Source of the DNA: JAFMDF01 sp965277445
Lineage (GTDB): Bacteria > Bacteroidota > Bacteroidia > Chitinophagales > Saprospiraceae
DNA: 64,000 nucleotides
Direction: 5' to 3'
NCBI GenBank assembly: GCA_965277445.1
Contig: CBDICY010000050.1
Coordinates: forward strand, 496,001-560,000
The notes beneath the pieces were generated by a model. That model saw only the letters and a program-made list of their open reading frames with translations. It was not told the DNA's origin and ran no database searches. Made by a program: the position numbers and the translations under genes. Below, in pieces: positions 1 through 8,470 of the stretch (position 1 is the first letter of the stretch; each line of letters opens with the position of its first letter).

Positions 1-238
1 AAAAATGCACTAGGTGAACTCCTCCTATTTTAAAAAAATCGAAAAGAAAAACGAATAAATATAACAACAAAATTTCATCCTAAAAGAAGGAGAAATAAAG
101 TGGATTAAAATTCCCATTTACAACACTTTAGTAAACGTAAATTAGAGCCTTATTTTTTAATCGAGTGATCTGTTTTAAAGGGTTTTCAAACACAGAATCC
201 CCTTTAAAAAATTCCGCTCAAACTTAAATTATTTTAAA

Positions 239-772
239 ATGGAATTAACACCAGGTACGGTAGACATTGGTGGACGCACCTACAAAACACTAACATTTGA
301 TGATAATCAAATCAGATATACTTATATGACAGAAAATCTGGACCTCGATGTGGGAGAAGGATGTGGATATTATAATAATGATAGTAGTAATGCTGCGAAA
401 TATGGCCGAATATATACCTGGCAGGCAGCACTAAAGACAGCTTCAAAAGGCTGGGTAGTAATTGGTTGGCCAAGATGGACCTTATTGCAAGATAAATTTT
501 CCGCCGCTGAACTTGTGGATGGAGGAAGCTCAGGCATGAATTTTTTGTATGGCGGAAGACAAGATGCTAATACAAAAACTTTCCTTGACAGGGGTAAGTT
601 TGGATATTATTGGGCTGCCAATGATATAAATCCGAACAAATCGATGCTTTATATATTCGAGTCTCCAGAAAAAGGAGGGCGTTTTAGAGAATGGAGTTGG
701 CCTACCGCAGAGCGGCTTTCCGTACGTCTTTGTAGATATCAATCTTTGAAGTATCCTGAGCAACATTCTTAA
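239..772 (+). CDS. FISUMP-like domain protein without signal peptide
   Basis: A 177-residue protein resembling the Fibrobacter succinogenes major paralogous (FISUMP) domain. Visible hallmarks are MTENLDLDV near residue 30, YNNDSSNAAKYGRIYTW near 45-61, a central GW-rich segment, and the late SVRLCRY stretch that ends these domains. FISUMP domains normally sit in secreted or lipoprotein contexts, but no signal peptide is visible here and the ORF consists of the domain alone. It may be a truncated paralogue, or its true start may lie upstream. The function of the domain family is unknown. No neighbour is close enough on the same strand to suggest an operon. Confidence 0.6.
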   Translation: MELTPGTVDIGGRTYKTLTFDDNQIRYTYMTENLDLDVGEGCGYYNNDSSNAAKYGRIYTWQAALKTASKGWVVIGWPRWTLLQDKFSAAELVDGGSSGMNFLYGGRQDANTKTFLDRGKFGYYWAANDINPNKSMLYIFESPEKGGRFREWSWPTAERLSVRLCRYQSLKYPEQHS

Positions 773-1173
773 TTTAACAGATGCGATTCTGTTCGACTGA
801 GTCTTTTGGAGGTGGAGCATTTTTGAGCAATAAAGTGACTTCTTCCTGTATTCTTTCTTCAAACCGAGAAAATTTGCTGTCTGTCTGTCTGTCTGTCTGT
901 CTGTGGATTCTCCGTTATCAAACTAATTGTCCATTCTTTCTGGGCAGTAATAGAGGAGACTATAAAAGATCAGCAAACTAATAAGGGTAGGAATCGAGTG
1001 TGTTTTTTCATAAAAATAGGTTACAAAATGGGGTGATATATAATATGTCTTTACAAATAAAGACATTCTCTAGTAGCATTAATAACCTCTTGATGTATTT
1101 ATTATTTATAAATACGGTTTTTTTGATTAGTTAAATTGAGGTATTAGAGAATCTAAAGATGCTATTTTATTAA
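773..1173. other. Intergenic stretch with tetranucleotide repeat
   Basis: No convincing gene is visible in this stretch. A 66-codon plus-strand ORF at 781-981 has biased, cysteine-rich composition created by the CTGT repeat and is probably not translated. The only distinct structure is the repeat itself at 877-904. Confidence 0.5.
877..904. repeat. (CTGT)7 tetranucleotide microsatellite
   Basis: Seven uninterrupted copies of CTGT (ACAG on the other strand). Tetranucleotide tracts are classic slippage-prone loci, and copy changes of a 4-base unit shift the reading frame. No recognisable gene reads through it here, so a phase-variation role is only a possibility. Confidence 0.9.
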
Positions 1174-1209
1174 AAAAAACAGGGTCCCTAATGGAGAACC
1201 CTGTTTTTT
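1174..1209. terminator. Bidirectional intrinsic terminator
   Basis: A 12-base arm AAAAAACAGGGT (1174-1185) pairs perfectly with ACCCTGTTTTTT (1198-1209) around a 12-base loop. The A/T tracts give a U-run in both directions. It lies 50 bases downstream of the minus-strand SnoaL-like gene. Confidence 0.85.
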
Positions 1210-1260
1210 GATTTTGAACCTTGTTTTACAAATTTGATAGCGCTGAACCATCAAATTTGA

Positions 1261-1635
1261 TTATGCATGATAATATCTTTCATCGATAATTTTTCCATTT
1301 TTCCATTTAGTCCGAACCACTTGCTCAAAACGGTGCTTCGTTCCATCATTGGTATCAAATTCCATAACTGCTTCATAAAATGAAGTATCTCCACTTACTG
1401 CTGGTCCACTTTTGACCGTATATCCATGAAATGCGGTTACCGTTGCTAATAAATCTTCTTCTGCTTTAATGCAAAACGCTTTCCCTTTTTTAGCTTCATT
1501 ATTACCTTCCCAAAGACTTACATCCTCATCCAAGTAAGTATCCATCGCTTGTATAAATTGTCCTTGTGCTAATAAATCTAATACTGCTTTTACATTTGTT
1601 AAAATTTCTTGTTCTTGACTGGTTGCTGTTAACAT
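1261..1635 (-). CDS. SnoaL-like / NTF2-fold protein
   Basis: A 124-residue protein with the size and layout of SnoaL-like NTF2-fold proteins: N-terminal helices (ILTNVKAVLDLLAQGQFIQAMDTYLDEDV), a G-rich turn, then alternating strands ending with the basic VVRTKWKNGKIIDERYY segment. It is soluble and has no signal peptide. The family includes cyclases, isomerases and many proteins of unknown role, and the substrate cannot be read from the sequence. A second family member lies at 9906-10259. It has its own -7 promoter element and a strong downstream terminator, so it is probably monocistronic. Confidence 0.75.
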   Translation of the reverse strand: MLTATSQEQEILTNVKAVLDLLAQGQFIQAMDTYLDEDVSLWEGNNEAKKGKAFCIKAEEDLLATVTAFHGYTVKSGPAVSGDTSFYEAVMEFDTNDGTKHRFEQVVRTKWKNGKIIDERYYHA

Positions 1636-1671
1636 GATTTTTAAAATTTTAGTGATTAATAAATGATGTCA

Positions 1672-1679
1672 CAAAGGTA
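1672..1679 (-). promoter_or_regulatory. Bacteroidota -7 promoter element
   Basis: The minus strand reads TACCTTTG, an exact TAnnTTTG match, 37 bases upstream of the SnoaL-like start codon at 1635. A matching -33 element is not obvious. Confidence 0.55.
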
Positions 1680-1821
1680 GCAGCAAGCACAAGGTTTTAG
1701 AATGGACAAACTTCGCCTATGCTTGGACATAGTTCGCCATTAAAGCGTATAACAAATTTAGCTGTACCTAACGGCTAAATTTGTAATATTAAAAAGTAGC
1801 ATTTTCAATTTTATAAAAAGC

Positions 1822-2373
1822 CTACTTCTTCCTATTCAACCCCCATTTAACTAACCAAACAATCCCTAAAACCAAAGGCAAGCCCATTGAAATAGTGGTC
1901 AAATTACTTTTAATGCCTGTTATGGTAGAAGCACTATTGACCATTTCAGGTGTCAAATCAGGAAAAGTAGCCAACATATCCAACGTATTAAAATTCTCTA
2001 AGTAATCAACAATCATCAATAATACGGGTATTAAAGAAAGGTACATCCATTTGGAGTCAGGACTGGTAATTTTCTTTAAAAAGAAGGCAGAGAGCAAGAT
2101 AAATAATATGCCGTAAGCAAATGGAAAAATCATATCTACCACACCCGTTGTATGTCTATGAATAGCACGCCCCTCGGCTTTTATCTTTGTAAAAAAGTCG
2201 TTTATTTCTGCTGCATCATAGTTGTTTCTCATGTCAATTATTGGAGCGCTTTCTCCTGCTAATTCATTTAGTTGTCCTTCTGCGATTTGAAAAAGATAAA
2301 TACAATACATAAAAGCCAATAAAGCAGGGATGATAAATTTCCAATTGGCAATTTTTGCTAATAGATTGGTCAT
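1822..2373 (-). CDS. Four-helix integral membrane protein of unknown function
   Basis: A protein of about 183 residues when started at MTNLLAK, which avoids a hydrophilic 13-residue extension (the longer ORF begins at 2412). Hydrophobic segments are IIPALLAFMYCIYLF, MIFPFAYGILFILLSAFFL, WMYLSLIPVLLMIVDYL and ISMGLPLVLGIVWLVKW, giving four probable membrane helices. A polar loop of about 45 residues rich in acidic and basic residues separates helices 1 and 2. I do not recognise the family. It lies 63 bases downstream of the DUF3604 gene on the same strand and may be cotranscribed with it. Confidence 0.6.
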   Translation of the reverse strand: MTNLLAKIANWKFIIPALLAFMYCIYLFQIAEGQLNELAGESAPIIDMRNNYDAAEINDFFTKIKAEGRAIHRHTTGVVDMIFPFAYGILFILLSAFFLKKITSPDSKWMYLSLIPVLLMIVDYLENFNTLDMLATFPDLTPEMVNSASTITGIKSNLTTISMGLPLVLGIVWLVKWGLNRKK

Positions 2374-2436
2374 GATTTTTCGTTTTGTTCTGTTAAAGGG
2401 TAAACTCTCCATTTAAAGACTACGAAGTCTTCCACA

Positions 2437-4326
2437 TTATTCCACCACAGCAGGACTATACCAAATAGGCGAAGACCAAGCTCGTTCCTGGATGGAGGCA
2501 GGCACATCTTCTGGTAAGGCTAAGCCTAATGCTTTCGCATCATACGTACTCCAACGAGGGGTAGGTATTTCTAAAACTCTAGCGTAATAAAAGGCTTCCT
2601 GTTCGGCATCAAATTCAGGGTCAGTCCAAATCGTTTGTAAGTTAACGGCTCCAATACTATTCTCATAAGTGGCATTGGCTATATCTACCGTGTTTCCGAT
2701 TGCTGTTAATTTACCCGAAGTATCCAATTGGCGATTTCCTGACCAAGCTACCTCAAAAACTTTTTCCTGTGTCTTGCCTTCCTTATCTGTCCAACCTTTT
2801 ATGACCTGAATTCTATCTAAATTTCCACTTTCTGCATCTTTAATCGCCCAAACTAAAAAAGAGGGCGCTTCGTTTTTTTTGGTCGTTGGAGATAAATCAC
2901 TTCCCATAGGCACGCCCACTTTTGAGGCAGTCGTCACCCAATCTTCTTGCGCTAATACATCTTTTGGAAAAGCCCAACTCCCATAAAATCGAACCTTGAT
3001 CCGAGGACCAGAGGTAGCAAAGGTCTCTTTTCTTTGCATGGCATCAAAAAGCGCCGCTCTAGTATTGGCTTCCGCCCAAACACCTGCCAAACTACCCGCA
3101 CTCCATCTATCCCAACGTGCAGCATTTTCCTTACCGTCTCTGCGTTGCTTTTCTGAAAAATCTACAATGCCTATTTTACCACTATAATTATTTTCGGCTG
3201 CTGGGCTAGACCCATTATGACTATCCGTACTCCCAATAAAACCAAATTTGTAGGGATTAGCACCTATTGTTTTTTGATAAGCTAATCCATCTTTTAGTGC
3301 CTGTCGAACATAACTTCCTTGCGGATTACTTTGTATTGGTTCCGTACCAAAGGTGAGGTTGGTTACTTCAAAATTAGCAAAATCATCATCTGGGCTTAAT
3401 GCTGGATGGGTCATTGATGTTCCTTTGATTTGTGAGACTTCACTAATTGGTTCGTTTCGCATCCGCAATTTGGCATATTCGGCATCAATTGCTTGACCAT
3501 CCCAATAAGTCGAAGGATACATTAATCCATCACTTTTGTTGGCATTATGAGGAATTGCCAATAGGTCAATGCCAGCAGCTCTTTGCTGCTCCATCCATTT
3601 CCATAAATCTTCTGGGTTCTGAGAATCGAAATTTGAAAAGGGCATTTCTGGCACTTTGCTACTTCTAAAAATCACATTTCGGTGTAAATTACGAGCTACC
3701 GTCACATTTTCTAGATTTCGTTTAGTTACGGTCCATTCATAAGCTGGAAAGGTGGTAAAAGTACCTGGGTTATTATGTTTATCAGCAATGGACACGACTC
3801 GTTTCCAGATGTTTTGTCTAAAAGGTGTATTCTCTAATTCTCCTATTTGCTTTCCTCTCCCCATAGAAGCCCCTAATTTGGTAAAACCATCTGTAGATTT
3901 TTGGCGATCAGGGCTTCGTAAATCTTTGGCTAATTCAGAATTGGCTAATCCTCCATTTTCATCGGTTAATTGAAGGTATAAACCCATGTATTCCGCATGT
4001 TCCGTGACTGCCATAAAATCCAAAGGGCGTTTAATTTTTATCTGTTTGCCTCCTATGTGGTCAATCGCTTCTCCTTTCCCAAATCGGTAAGCATCATCTG
4101 GATCAATTTTAACATTAAAAACAAAAGCATCAAAAGACCAACTGGTGTGAATATGTAAATCTCCGAAGTAGGCGTCTTTATTGACGTTTGACTTAGTTGG
4201 TTGCGTTTCAGTTGTTGTAGGAACATCATTTGCCGTTTGAGCAGGCTGCTTATCGGCTGAATTACAAGCATATTGAAGTCCTACAAAAAGTAAGAAAATA
4301 GGGAAAAGTGCATATTTATTAAACAT
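2437..4326 (-). CDS. DUF3604 family lipoprotein
   Basis: The longest ORF runs to 4392, but the start at 4326 gives a clean lipoprotein signal: MFNKYALFPIFLLF followed by a lipobox ending in QYAC. The mature protein opens with YFGDLHIHTSWSFDA, the histidine-rich signature of DUF3604 proteins, whose fold resembles PHP-type metal-dependent phosphoesterases. Further conserved features include DFMAVTEHAEYMG, LLAIPHNAN, and GFIGSTDSHNG in the second half, all likely metal or active-site segments. The protein is about 629 residues, typical for the family. The substrate is unknown. As a lipoprotein it should face the periplasm or the cell surface. Confidence 0.85.
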   Translation of the reverse strand: MFNKYALFPIFLLFVGLQYACNSADKQPAQTANDVPTTTETQPTKSNVNKDAYFGDLHIHTSWSFDAFVFNVKIDPDDAYRFGKGEAIDHIGGKQIKIKRPLDFMAVTEHAEYMGLYLQLTDENGGLANSELAKDLRSPDRQKSTDGFTKLGASMGRGKQIGELENTPFRQNIWKRVVSIADKHNNPGTFTTFPAYEWTVTKRNLENVTVARNLHRNVIFRSSKVPEMPFSNFDSQNPEDLWKWMEQQRAAGIDLLAIPHNANKSDGLMYPSTYWDGQAIDAEYAKLRMRNEPISEVSQIKGTSMTHPALSPDDDFANFEVTNLTFGTEPIQSNPQGSYVRQALKDGLAYQKTIGANPYKFGFIGSTDSHNGSSPAAENNYSGKIGIVDFSEKQRRDGKENAARWDRWSAGSLAGVWAEANTRAALFDAMQRKETFATSGPRIKVRFYGSWAFPKDVLAQEDWVTTASKVGVPMGSDLSPTTKKNEAPSFLVWAIKDAESGNLDRIQVIKGWTDKEGKTQEKVFEVAWSGNRQLDTSGKLTAIGNTVDIANATYENSIGAVNLQTIWTDPEFDAEQEAFYYARVLEIPTPRWSTYDAKALGLALPEDVPASIQERAWSSPIWYSPAVVE

Positions 4327-4465
4327 AACAACTAGTTTTATCTGAAATTGTAGAAGGGTTTTGAAATAAAAGGTGGCTTCATTACAGAACAAGTATACAA
4401 TATTATTTTGGTTTTATAGCTATGTATATTGGGCTCAATCCCTAAAATGGTTCTTTTAAAGGGGG

Positions 4466-5194
4466 CTAAAAAGTAAGTCTTGCCATCACTTCCTGCCGAT
4501 ACGTTTTTCCAATAGGAATCCTTTTTCCATTTTTTAAAAGGAGTATATATTTTTCTCGACCTTTGATGGCAGCTATAGGTATAATATAAGAACGATGCAC
4601 CTGCATAAATTGGTCGGCTGGCAACTGGTCTTTTAATTTCTTTAATGATCCTAAAACCATATACAAATTATCTTTCGTTCTGTATTTAATATATTCACTT
4701 GCCGCTTCGAGTAACTCAATTTCTTCATAGGCAATTTTATATTCCGTCGCCCCCGATTTGAGGTGTAAGTAAGGAGAAGTTTTAGAAACAGCACTCAATT
4801 CATAAGCGATGGCTTTCTTTTCTACCGTTAATAATCGCTTTACTTTCTGCAAACTTTTTTGAAACCGTTCTTCTGTTATTGGTTTTAATAAATAATCTAG
4901 TACTTCTAAATCATAGCTTTCTAAAGCGAATTGCGCATAGGCAGTAGTGAAAATAACTTTGGGGGGTGTGTCTAATGATTTTAAAAAGTCAATCCCTGTT
5001 TCTCCAGGCATTTGAATATCCAAAAATAATAAGTCAATGGTTTCTGCTTCCAGAAAGGTACGAATGCCAGTAGTATTTTTAAAAATCCCTACAAGTGTAA
5101 GTGCTGGTTCATATTGAATCAAATCTGTTAATAGATCCCTAGCTAACTTTTCATCGTCTACAATCGCACATCGTATGTTTAAAGCATTATCCAT
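4466..5194 (-). CDS. LytTR-family response regulator
   Basis: A 242-residue regulator. Residues 6-120 form a receiver domain with the acidic pair D13-D14, the phosphoacceptor D59 in LLFLDIQMPG, and TTAYAQFALESYDL near the conserved Thr/Lys region. Residues 140-242 form a LytTR DNA-binding domain with the typical YKIAYEEIELLEA, QVHRSYII and GKRIPIGKTYRQ segments. Its start codon overlaps the end of the kinase gene upstream by 8 bases, so the two are translationally coupled. The target genes are unknown. Confidence 0.92.
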   Translation of the reverse strand: MDNALNIRCAIVDDEKLARDLLTDLIQYEPALTLVGIFKNTTGIRTFLEAETIDLLFLDIQMPGETGIDFLKSLDTPPKVIFTTAYAQFALESYDLEVLDYLLKPITEERFQKSLQKVKRLLTVEKKAIAYELSAVSKTSPYLHLKSGATEYKIAYEEIELLEAASEYIKYRTKDNLYMVLGSLKKLKDQLPADQFMQVHRSYIIPIAAIKGREKYILLLKNGKRIPIGKTYRQEVMARLTF

Positions 5195-6245
5195 TGGTCG
5201 TTATTTTTAAAAGCACCTTATATTTATCCTTTTTAGGGCCATACACCAATTTAAATTGATTAGAATATTTTAGTTGGAGTCTCTTGGTAACATTATCTAT
5301 ACCGATTCCATTCGTAGGTTCATTTTCTCGATTCAATACTTTATCAGGCATCGGGTTTTCACATTCAAAAATTAATTCCTGCCCTTTTTGTTGAATACGA
5401 ATATAAATAGGTGTTGATGCCTCCTCATTATACCCATGTTTAAAAGCATTTTCGACAAAAGGAATCAACAAAAAAGGTTCAATAATATATTGAGGGTTTT
5501 CAATTTCCTCCTTTATCGTTATGTCAAAAATATCGTCTTTATATTCTTGGAAATAAATATAGTTCTTTAAATATTTCACTTCTTGGGTTAATAGTACTTC
5601 CGCCTTGCTTGCCTCATAGGTTAGATAGGTTAACATTTCTCCTAACTTGGTAATATAAACGCCCGTTTTTTGTGGAGATAATCGAGCCAACGCATACAAA
5701 CCATTCAAGGCATTGAGAAAAAAATGAGGATGCATTTGCGCTTTTAGATAACTCATTTCCGCTTGTGCCTTTTCTCGTTCTAATTGTAATTGTTCCGCTT
5801 GTTTTTTTAAATAATCTAAAGTGAGTTGATAAATTAAAGTAAGCAATATTACCGCAAATGCTGTCGCCAATATACCCGTAGATTTGACCCTTTCGGAGCT
5901 TCTAGATAAAACGGGTAATTTCGCATCTGGGTCTTTTGCATACAGTTCAAATTTTATATCAAAAACGGATAGATAATCCAATCGTACCGTTAAATTCGCT
6001 ACCAAAATCAATAGGATAAAAATACTTCCTCCATAAGCAAAATACTTTGATCGATTAAATAATTTAGGAATTAATACCTTTCTATTCAAAAAGGCCAAGC
6101 CATAGTATATTGCAAAAAAGGTCAAAGCGATGCCAAAGGCTTTTGTCCAATGGGTCATTCTGCTATAAAAAGCAAAAGAACTAAGGAATAATAAAGTCCA
6201 TAATACTAGTTCTACCCAGTTCTTTTTTTCTATTTTTTTTAGCAT
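5187..6245 (-). CDS. LytS-like (HisKA_5) sensor histidine kinase
   Basis: The ORF is open to 6317, but MLKKIEKKNW at 6245 is a good start directly before the first membrane helix. The N-terminal half has four hydrophobic helices (VELVLWTLLFLSSFAFY; FGIALTFFAIYYGLAFL; GGSIFILLILVANLTV; ILATAFAVILLTLIYQL), followed by a short coiled coil. The kinase part begins at YLKAQMHPHFFLNALN, containing the phosphoacceptor histidine of this kinase class. The ATP-binding region contains PFLLIPFVENAFKHGY and GIGIDNVTKRL. It is paired with the downstream LytTR regulator. Confidence 0.92.
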   Translation of the reverse strand: MLKKIEKKNWVELVLWTLLFLSSFAFYSRMTHWTKAFGIALTFFAIYYGLAFLNRKVLIPKLFNRSKYFAYGGSIFILLILVANLTVRLDYLSVFDIKFELYAKDPDAKLPVLSRSSERVKSTGILATAFAVILLTLIYQLTLDYLKKQAEQLQLEREKAQAEMSYLKAQMHPHFFLNALNGLYALARLSPQKTGVYITKLGEMLTYLTYEASKAEVLLTQEVKYLKNYIYFQEYKDDIFDITIKEEIENPQYIIEPFLLIPFVENAFKHGYNEEASTPIYIRIQQKGQELIFECENPMPDKVLNRENEPTNGIGIDNVTKRLQLKYSNQFKLVYGPKKDKYKVLLKITTNG

Positions 6246-6321
6246 AAAATCAAAATTTAAAGGTATCAAAATTTTAGGCTTGTATTCTCTGTTTAGTTTT
6301 ATCTCTTTCTGCACCATGAAA

Positions 6322-6345
6322 ACTGCCTGCCAGCAAGCAGGTAGT
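6322..6345. repeat. Short GC-rich inverted repeat
   Basis: ACTGCCTGC (6322-6330) pairs with GCAGGTAGT (6337-6345) with one mismatch and a 6-base loop. It lies just upstream of the sensor-kinase gene. Confidence 0.5.
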
Positions 6346-6382
6346 CTCTAAGTACCGATTAAAAAATAAAATACACAATTTT

Positions 6383-6449
6383 TCATCCGTGGAGGCTATC
6401 CGTGGGAAACTAAAGTACGCTTTTCTCCACGGATAACCTCCACGGATGA
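6383..6449. repeat. ATCCGTGG palindromic element, copy 1
   Basis: A 23-base arm (6383-6405) pairs with 6427-6449 with a single mismatch, around a 21-base loop. Each arm contains two copies of the core ATCCGTGG. The same arm sequence recurs at 45557-45623, so this is a dispersed repeat and not a private terminator. Confidence 0.85.
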
Positions 6450-6545
6450 TTTTATGGTTTAGCCCTATTTTGTTTTACACTTTTAGATAAACAGGTTAAA
6501 AAATGATATTGTGAAAATTTATAATAGGATTTAAGAATATCCAAT

Positions 6546-6609
6546 ATCCGTGTCCCTTCATCTATCCGTGGTAGCAATTAATACCACGGATAGATGAAGG
6601 GACACGGAT
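6546..6609. repeat. ATCCGTGG palindromic element, copy 2
   Basis: A perfect 28-base inverted repeat: the arm at 6546-6573 is the exact reverse complement of 6582-6609, with an 8-base loop. Like copy 1, each arm carries two ATCCGTG cores, but the sequence between the cores differs (a CCCTTCATC spacer in place of GGAGGCT). Confidence 0.9.
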
Positions 6610-6890
6610 GCTTATCACTTTTTTATCTGACGCTCTATTCTTTATCATCTGTTATAGCTCTATTCTATTATAAAATTACAGCATCCTTTTCAATTATTTT
6701 CATCCCTCTCATTCCATTCGCTGATTATACGGTTCCATTCGCTGAATACCGATAAAAACTTCATTACAAACAGGTCCTTTTTTGCATTTCATTAGTAACT
6801 AACAGATAATTATTATTAGCCTGTTAATGAAAAACACTAATTCATCGAAGCGTTTTCAATACATTTATTAACCATTTAAAATGTTTTATC

Positions 6891-7787
6891 ATGCGTAAAA
6901 TTTGTTTAAAGTCCATGTTAGTAATGGCATTATTTAGCTTTTCTCTTTTTATGGTTTCTTGTGAAAAGGAAATTATAGAAACAGCCGAAGCTAGTCTGAC
7001 GGAAAACTTCGTCAACCAATCCGTATTTGAAATGCAAAAGATGGGCAACTTTGGAAAATTTGGTTGCTATGAAATAGTTTTCCCCATCAGTATTGACTTT
7101 CCAGATGAATCCACTACCTCCGTTGAATCCTATGAAGCTTTGCGAACTACGGTAATGGCTTGGAAAGAAAATAATACAGCTACCGAAGAACGACCACATT
7201 TAGCTTTTCCAATAGAAGTCATTGCAGAAGACGGCACGATTACAAGTGTAGAAGATTTTAGGGTGATGGGTACCTTGCGAATGGAATGCGCTAAAAAATT
7301 CTTAGCCAATGTAAATTGGGAAGATATTAAAGGATGCCGACCAGATGGTATTGGCGAAGGACGACCTGACGGTATAGGAGGCGGTAGACCAGCAGGTGTT
7401 GGTGGAGGTAGACCTAGTGGCGTAGGAAGTGGACGACCAGCGGGTGTTGGCGGCGGTAGACCAGGCGGTTTTGGCGGTCCTCCAAATGGTCTTGGTGGAC
7501 GACCAGAAGGAATTCCAGGCGGCAGACCAGGTTGTATGGATGGCATTTGTTTTAGATTATCCTATCCAGTAACCATCAATTACCCAGATGGCAGTTCCGA
7601 AACGCATGAAACACATATTGACCTAAAGCAAGCGGTAAGAGCATGGCGAATGGACAATCAAGAAAATGAAAGTCGTCCTCAGTTAGCGTTTCCCTTATCG
7701 GTTGAACTGGAAGGTGGAACGACTCAAACGGTAGATAGCGAAGATGATTTAAAAGCATTGAAAGATAGTTGTAGTAGTGATGGCTAA
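6891..7787 (+). CDS. Lipoprotein with duplicated domain and GRP-repeat linker
   Basis: A 298-residue protein. The signal sequence ends in a lipobox (FMVSC, C24). Two homologous 75-residue domains lie at 59-133 and 219/220-294. They align without gaps, share about 26 identical positions (including PxxIxxP-D, AW, RPxLAFP, GT), and each begins and ends with a cysteine 74 residues apart (C59/C133 and C220/C294). Between them, residues 148-213 are an imperfect array of GRPxGxGxG units. I do not recognise a named family. The paired cysteines suggest disulfides or an extracellular adhesive or scaffold module, which is inference. A strong terminator follows at 7812. Confidence 0.7.
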   Translation: MRKICLKSMLVMALFSFSLFMVSCEKEIIETAEASLTENFVNQSVFEMQKMGNFGKFGCYEIVFPISIDFPDESTTSVESYEALRTTVMAWKENNTATEERPHLAFPIEVIAEDGTITSVEDFRVMGTLRMECAKKFLANVNWEDIKGCRPDGIGEGRPDGIGGGRPAGVGGGRPSGVGSGRPAGVGGGRPGGFGGPPNGLGGRPEGIPGGRPGCMDGICFRLSYPVTINYPDGSSETHETHIDLKQAVRAWRMDNQENESRPQLAFPLSVELEGGTTQTVDSEDDLKALKDSCSSDG

Positions 7788-7811
7788 TTGTTTTAAAAAA
7801 TCTATTATTGG

Positions 7812-7848
7812 AATAGGACAGTTGTACTTACAGCTGTCCTATTTTTTT
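7812..7848 (+). terminator. Intrinsic terminator after the GRP-repeat lipoprotein
   Basis: A 14-base arm AATAGGACAGTTGT (7812-7825) pairs with ACAGCTGTCCTATT (7830-7843) with one G-T mismatch and a 4-base loop, followed by a run of seven T. Confidence 0.85.
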
Positions 7849-7877
7849 GAGCCCTATGTAAATTCAAATTTAAATGC

Positions 7878-7885
7878 TATTTTTG
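7878..7885 (+). promoter_or_regulatory. -7 promoter element of the TetR-GNAT operon
   Basis: TATTTTTG matches TAnnTTTG and lies 42 bases before the TetR start codon. It partly abuts the palindrome at 7887-7908, an arrangement that would allow autorepression. Confidence 0.55.
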
Positions 7886-7886
7886 T

Positions 7887-7908
7887 ACTAACTGCACGTA
7901 CAGTCAGT
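7887..7908. promoter_or_regulatory. Candidate TetR operator palindrome
   Basis: A 22-base imperfect palindrome. ACTAACTG and CAGTCAGT form the half-sites (7 of 8 paired) around a CACGTA centre. It lies 19 bases upstream of the tetR-type gene, immediately downstream of the -7 element, the usual position for an autoregulatory TetR site. Confidence 0.65.
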
Positions 7909-7927
7909 TTTAATTTAAAAAATATTT

Positions 7928-8470
7928 ATGGCTAAAAGAGAACAGTTAATTGAAATAGCTACCAAATTATTTTCCGAAAGAGGGTTTGAGAATACACCTC
8001 TTTCGTTGATATGTGAGACCGCTAATGTATCCAAAGGGCTAATTTCTCATCATTTTAAATCAAAAAATGGATTACTAAGAGAGATATTTAGTAGGACGAC
8101 GCAATTGATAGTGGAGATAAATAATATAGATAAGACGAACTCGTCTCCTCAGGAGCAATTAAAAGAACTATTGGAATCCTTTTTTACGCAATTAGCAGAG
8201 GACAAATTATTATTTCAATTTAACCTAAATATGATTGCTCAACCAAATACAAGGGAAATACTGTCCGACCTGATAAAAGAAAGGTCTTCATTTATCCTCG
8301 AAGCCACGCGAAGTATTTTTGATAAAATTGATTCAAAAAATTCAATCATAAAGAGCCATATGTTTATAGCTGAACTAGATGGAATAGCGCTCAACTATTT
8401 AGGAATTTATGACGATTTTCCTTTAGCACAAATTAAAACACTTATCCTAAAAAAATACACCCAGCAATGA
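7928..8470 (+). CDS. TetR/AcrR family transcriptional regulator
   Basis: A 180-residue regulator. The N-terminal helix-turn-helix spans roughly residues 5-50 (LFSERGFENTPLSLICETANVSKGLISHHFKSKNGLL), matching the TetR signature. The remainder is helical and variable, as expected for a ligand-binding domain. Its stop codon overlaps the start of the GNAT gene in an ATGA junction, so the two are cotranscribed and coupled. A palindrome just upstream is the likely operator. The inducer is unknown. Confidence 0.9.
   Translation: MAKREQLIEIATKLFSERGFENTPLSLICETANVSKGLISHHFKSKNGLLREIFSRTTQLIVEINNIDKTNSSPQEQLKELLESFFTQLAEDKLLFQFNLNMIAQPNTREILSDLIKERSSFILEATRSIFDKIDSKNSIIKSHMFIAELDGIALNYLGIYDDFPLAQIKTLILKKYTQQ

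Larger units (their letters stand above)
6246..6890. other. Intergenic region holding palindromic repeats
   Basis: This stretch separates the two-component operon from the divergent lipoprotein gene. It contains a short GC-rich inverted repeat (6322-6345) and two large palindromes (6383-6449 and 6546-6609). The remainder is AT-rich and presumably includes both promoters, for which I see no clear consensus. Confidence 0.6.

Noticed and set aside
781..981. Plus-strand ORF of 66 codons over the CTGT repeat
   Set aside because: Composition is dictated by the tetranucleotide tract (SVCLSVCL) and there is no recognisable domain.
7130..7546. Minus-strand proline-rich ORF opposite the GRP-repeat gene
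   Set aside because: It is the antisense shadow of the glycine/arginine/proline repeat. The plus-strand frame has a lipobox and duplicated domains.
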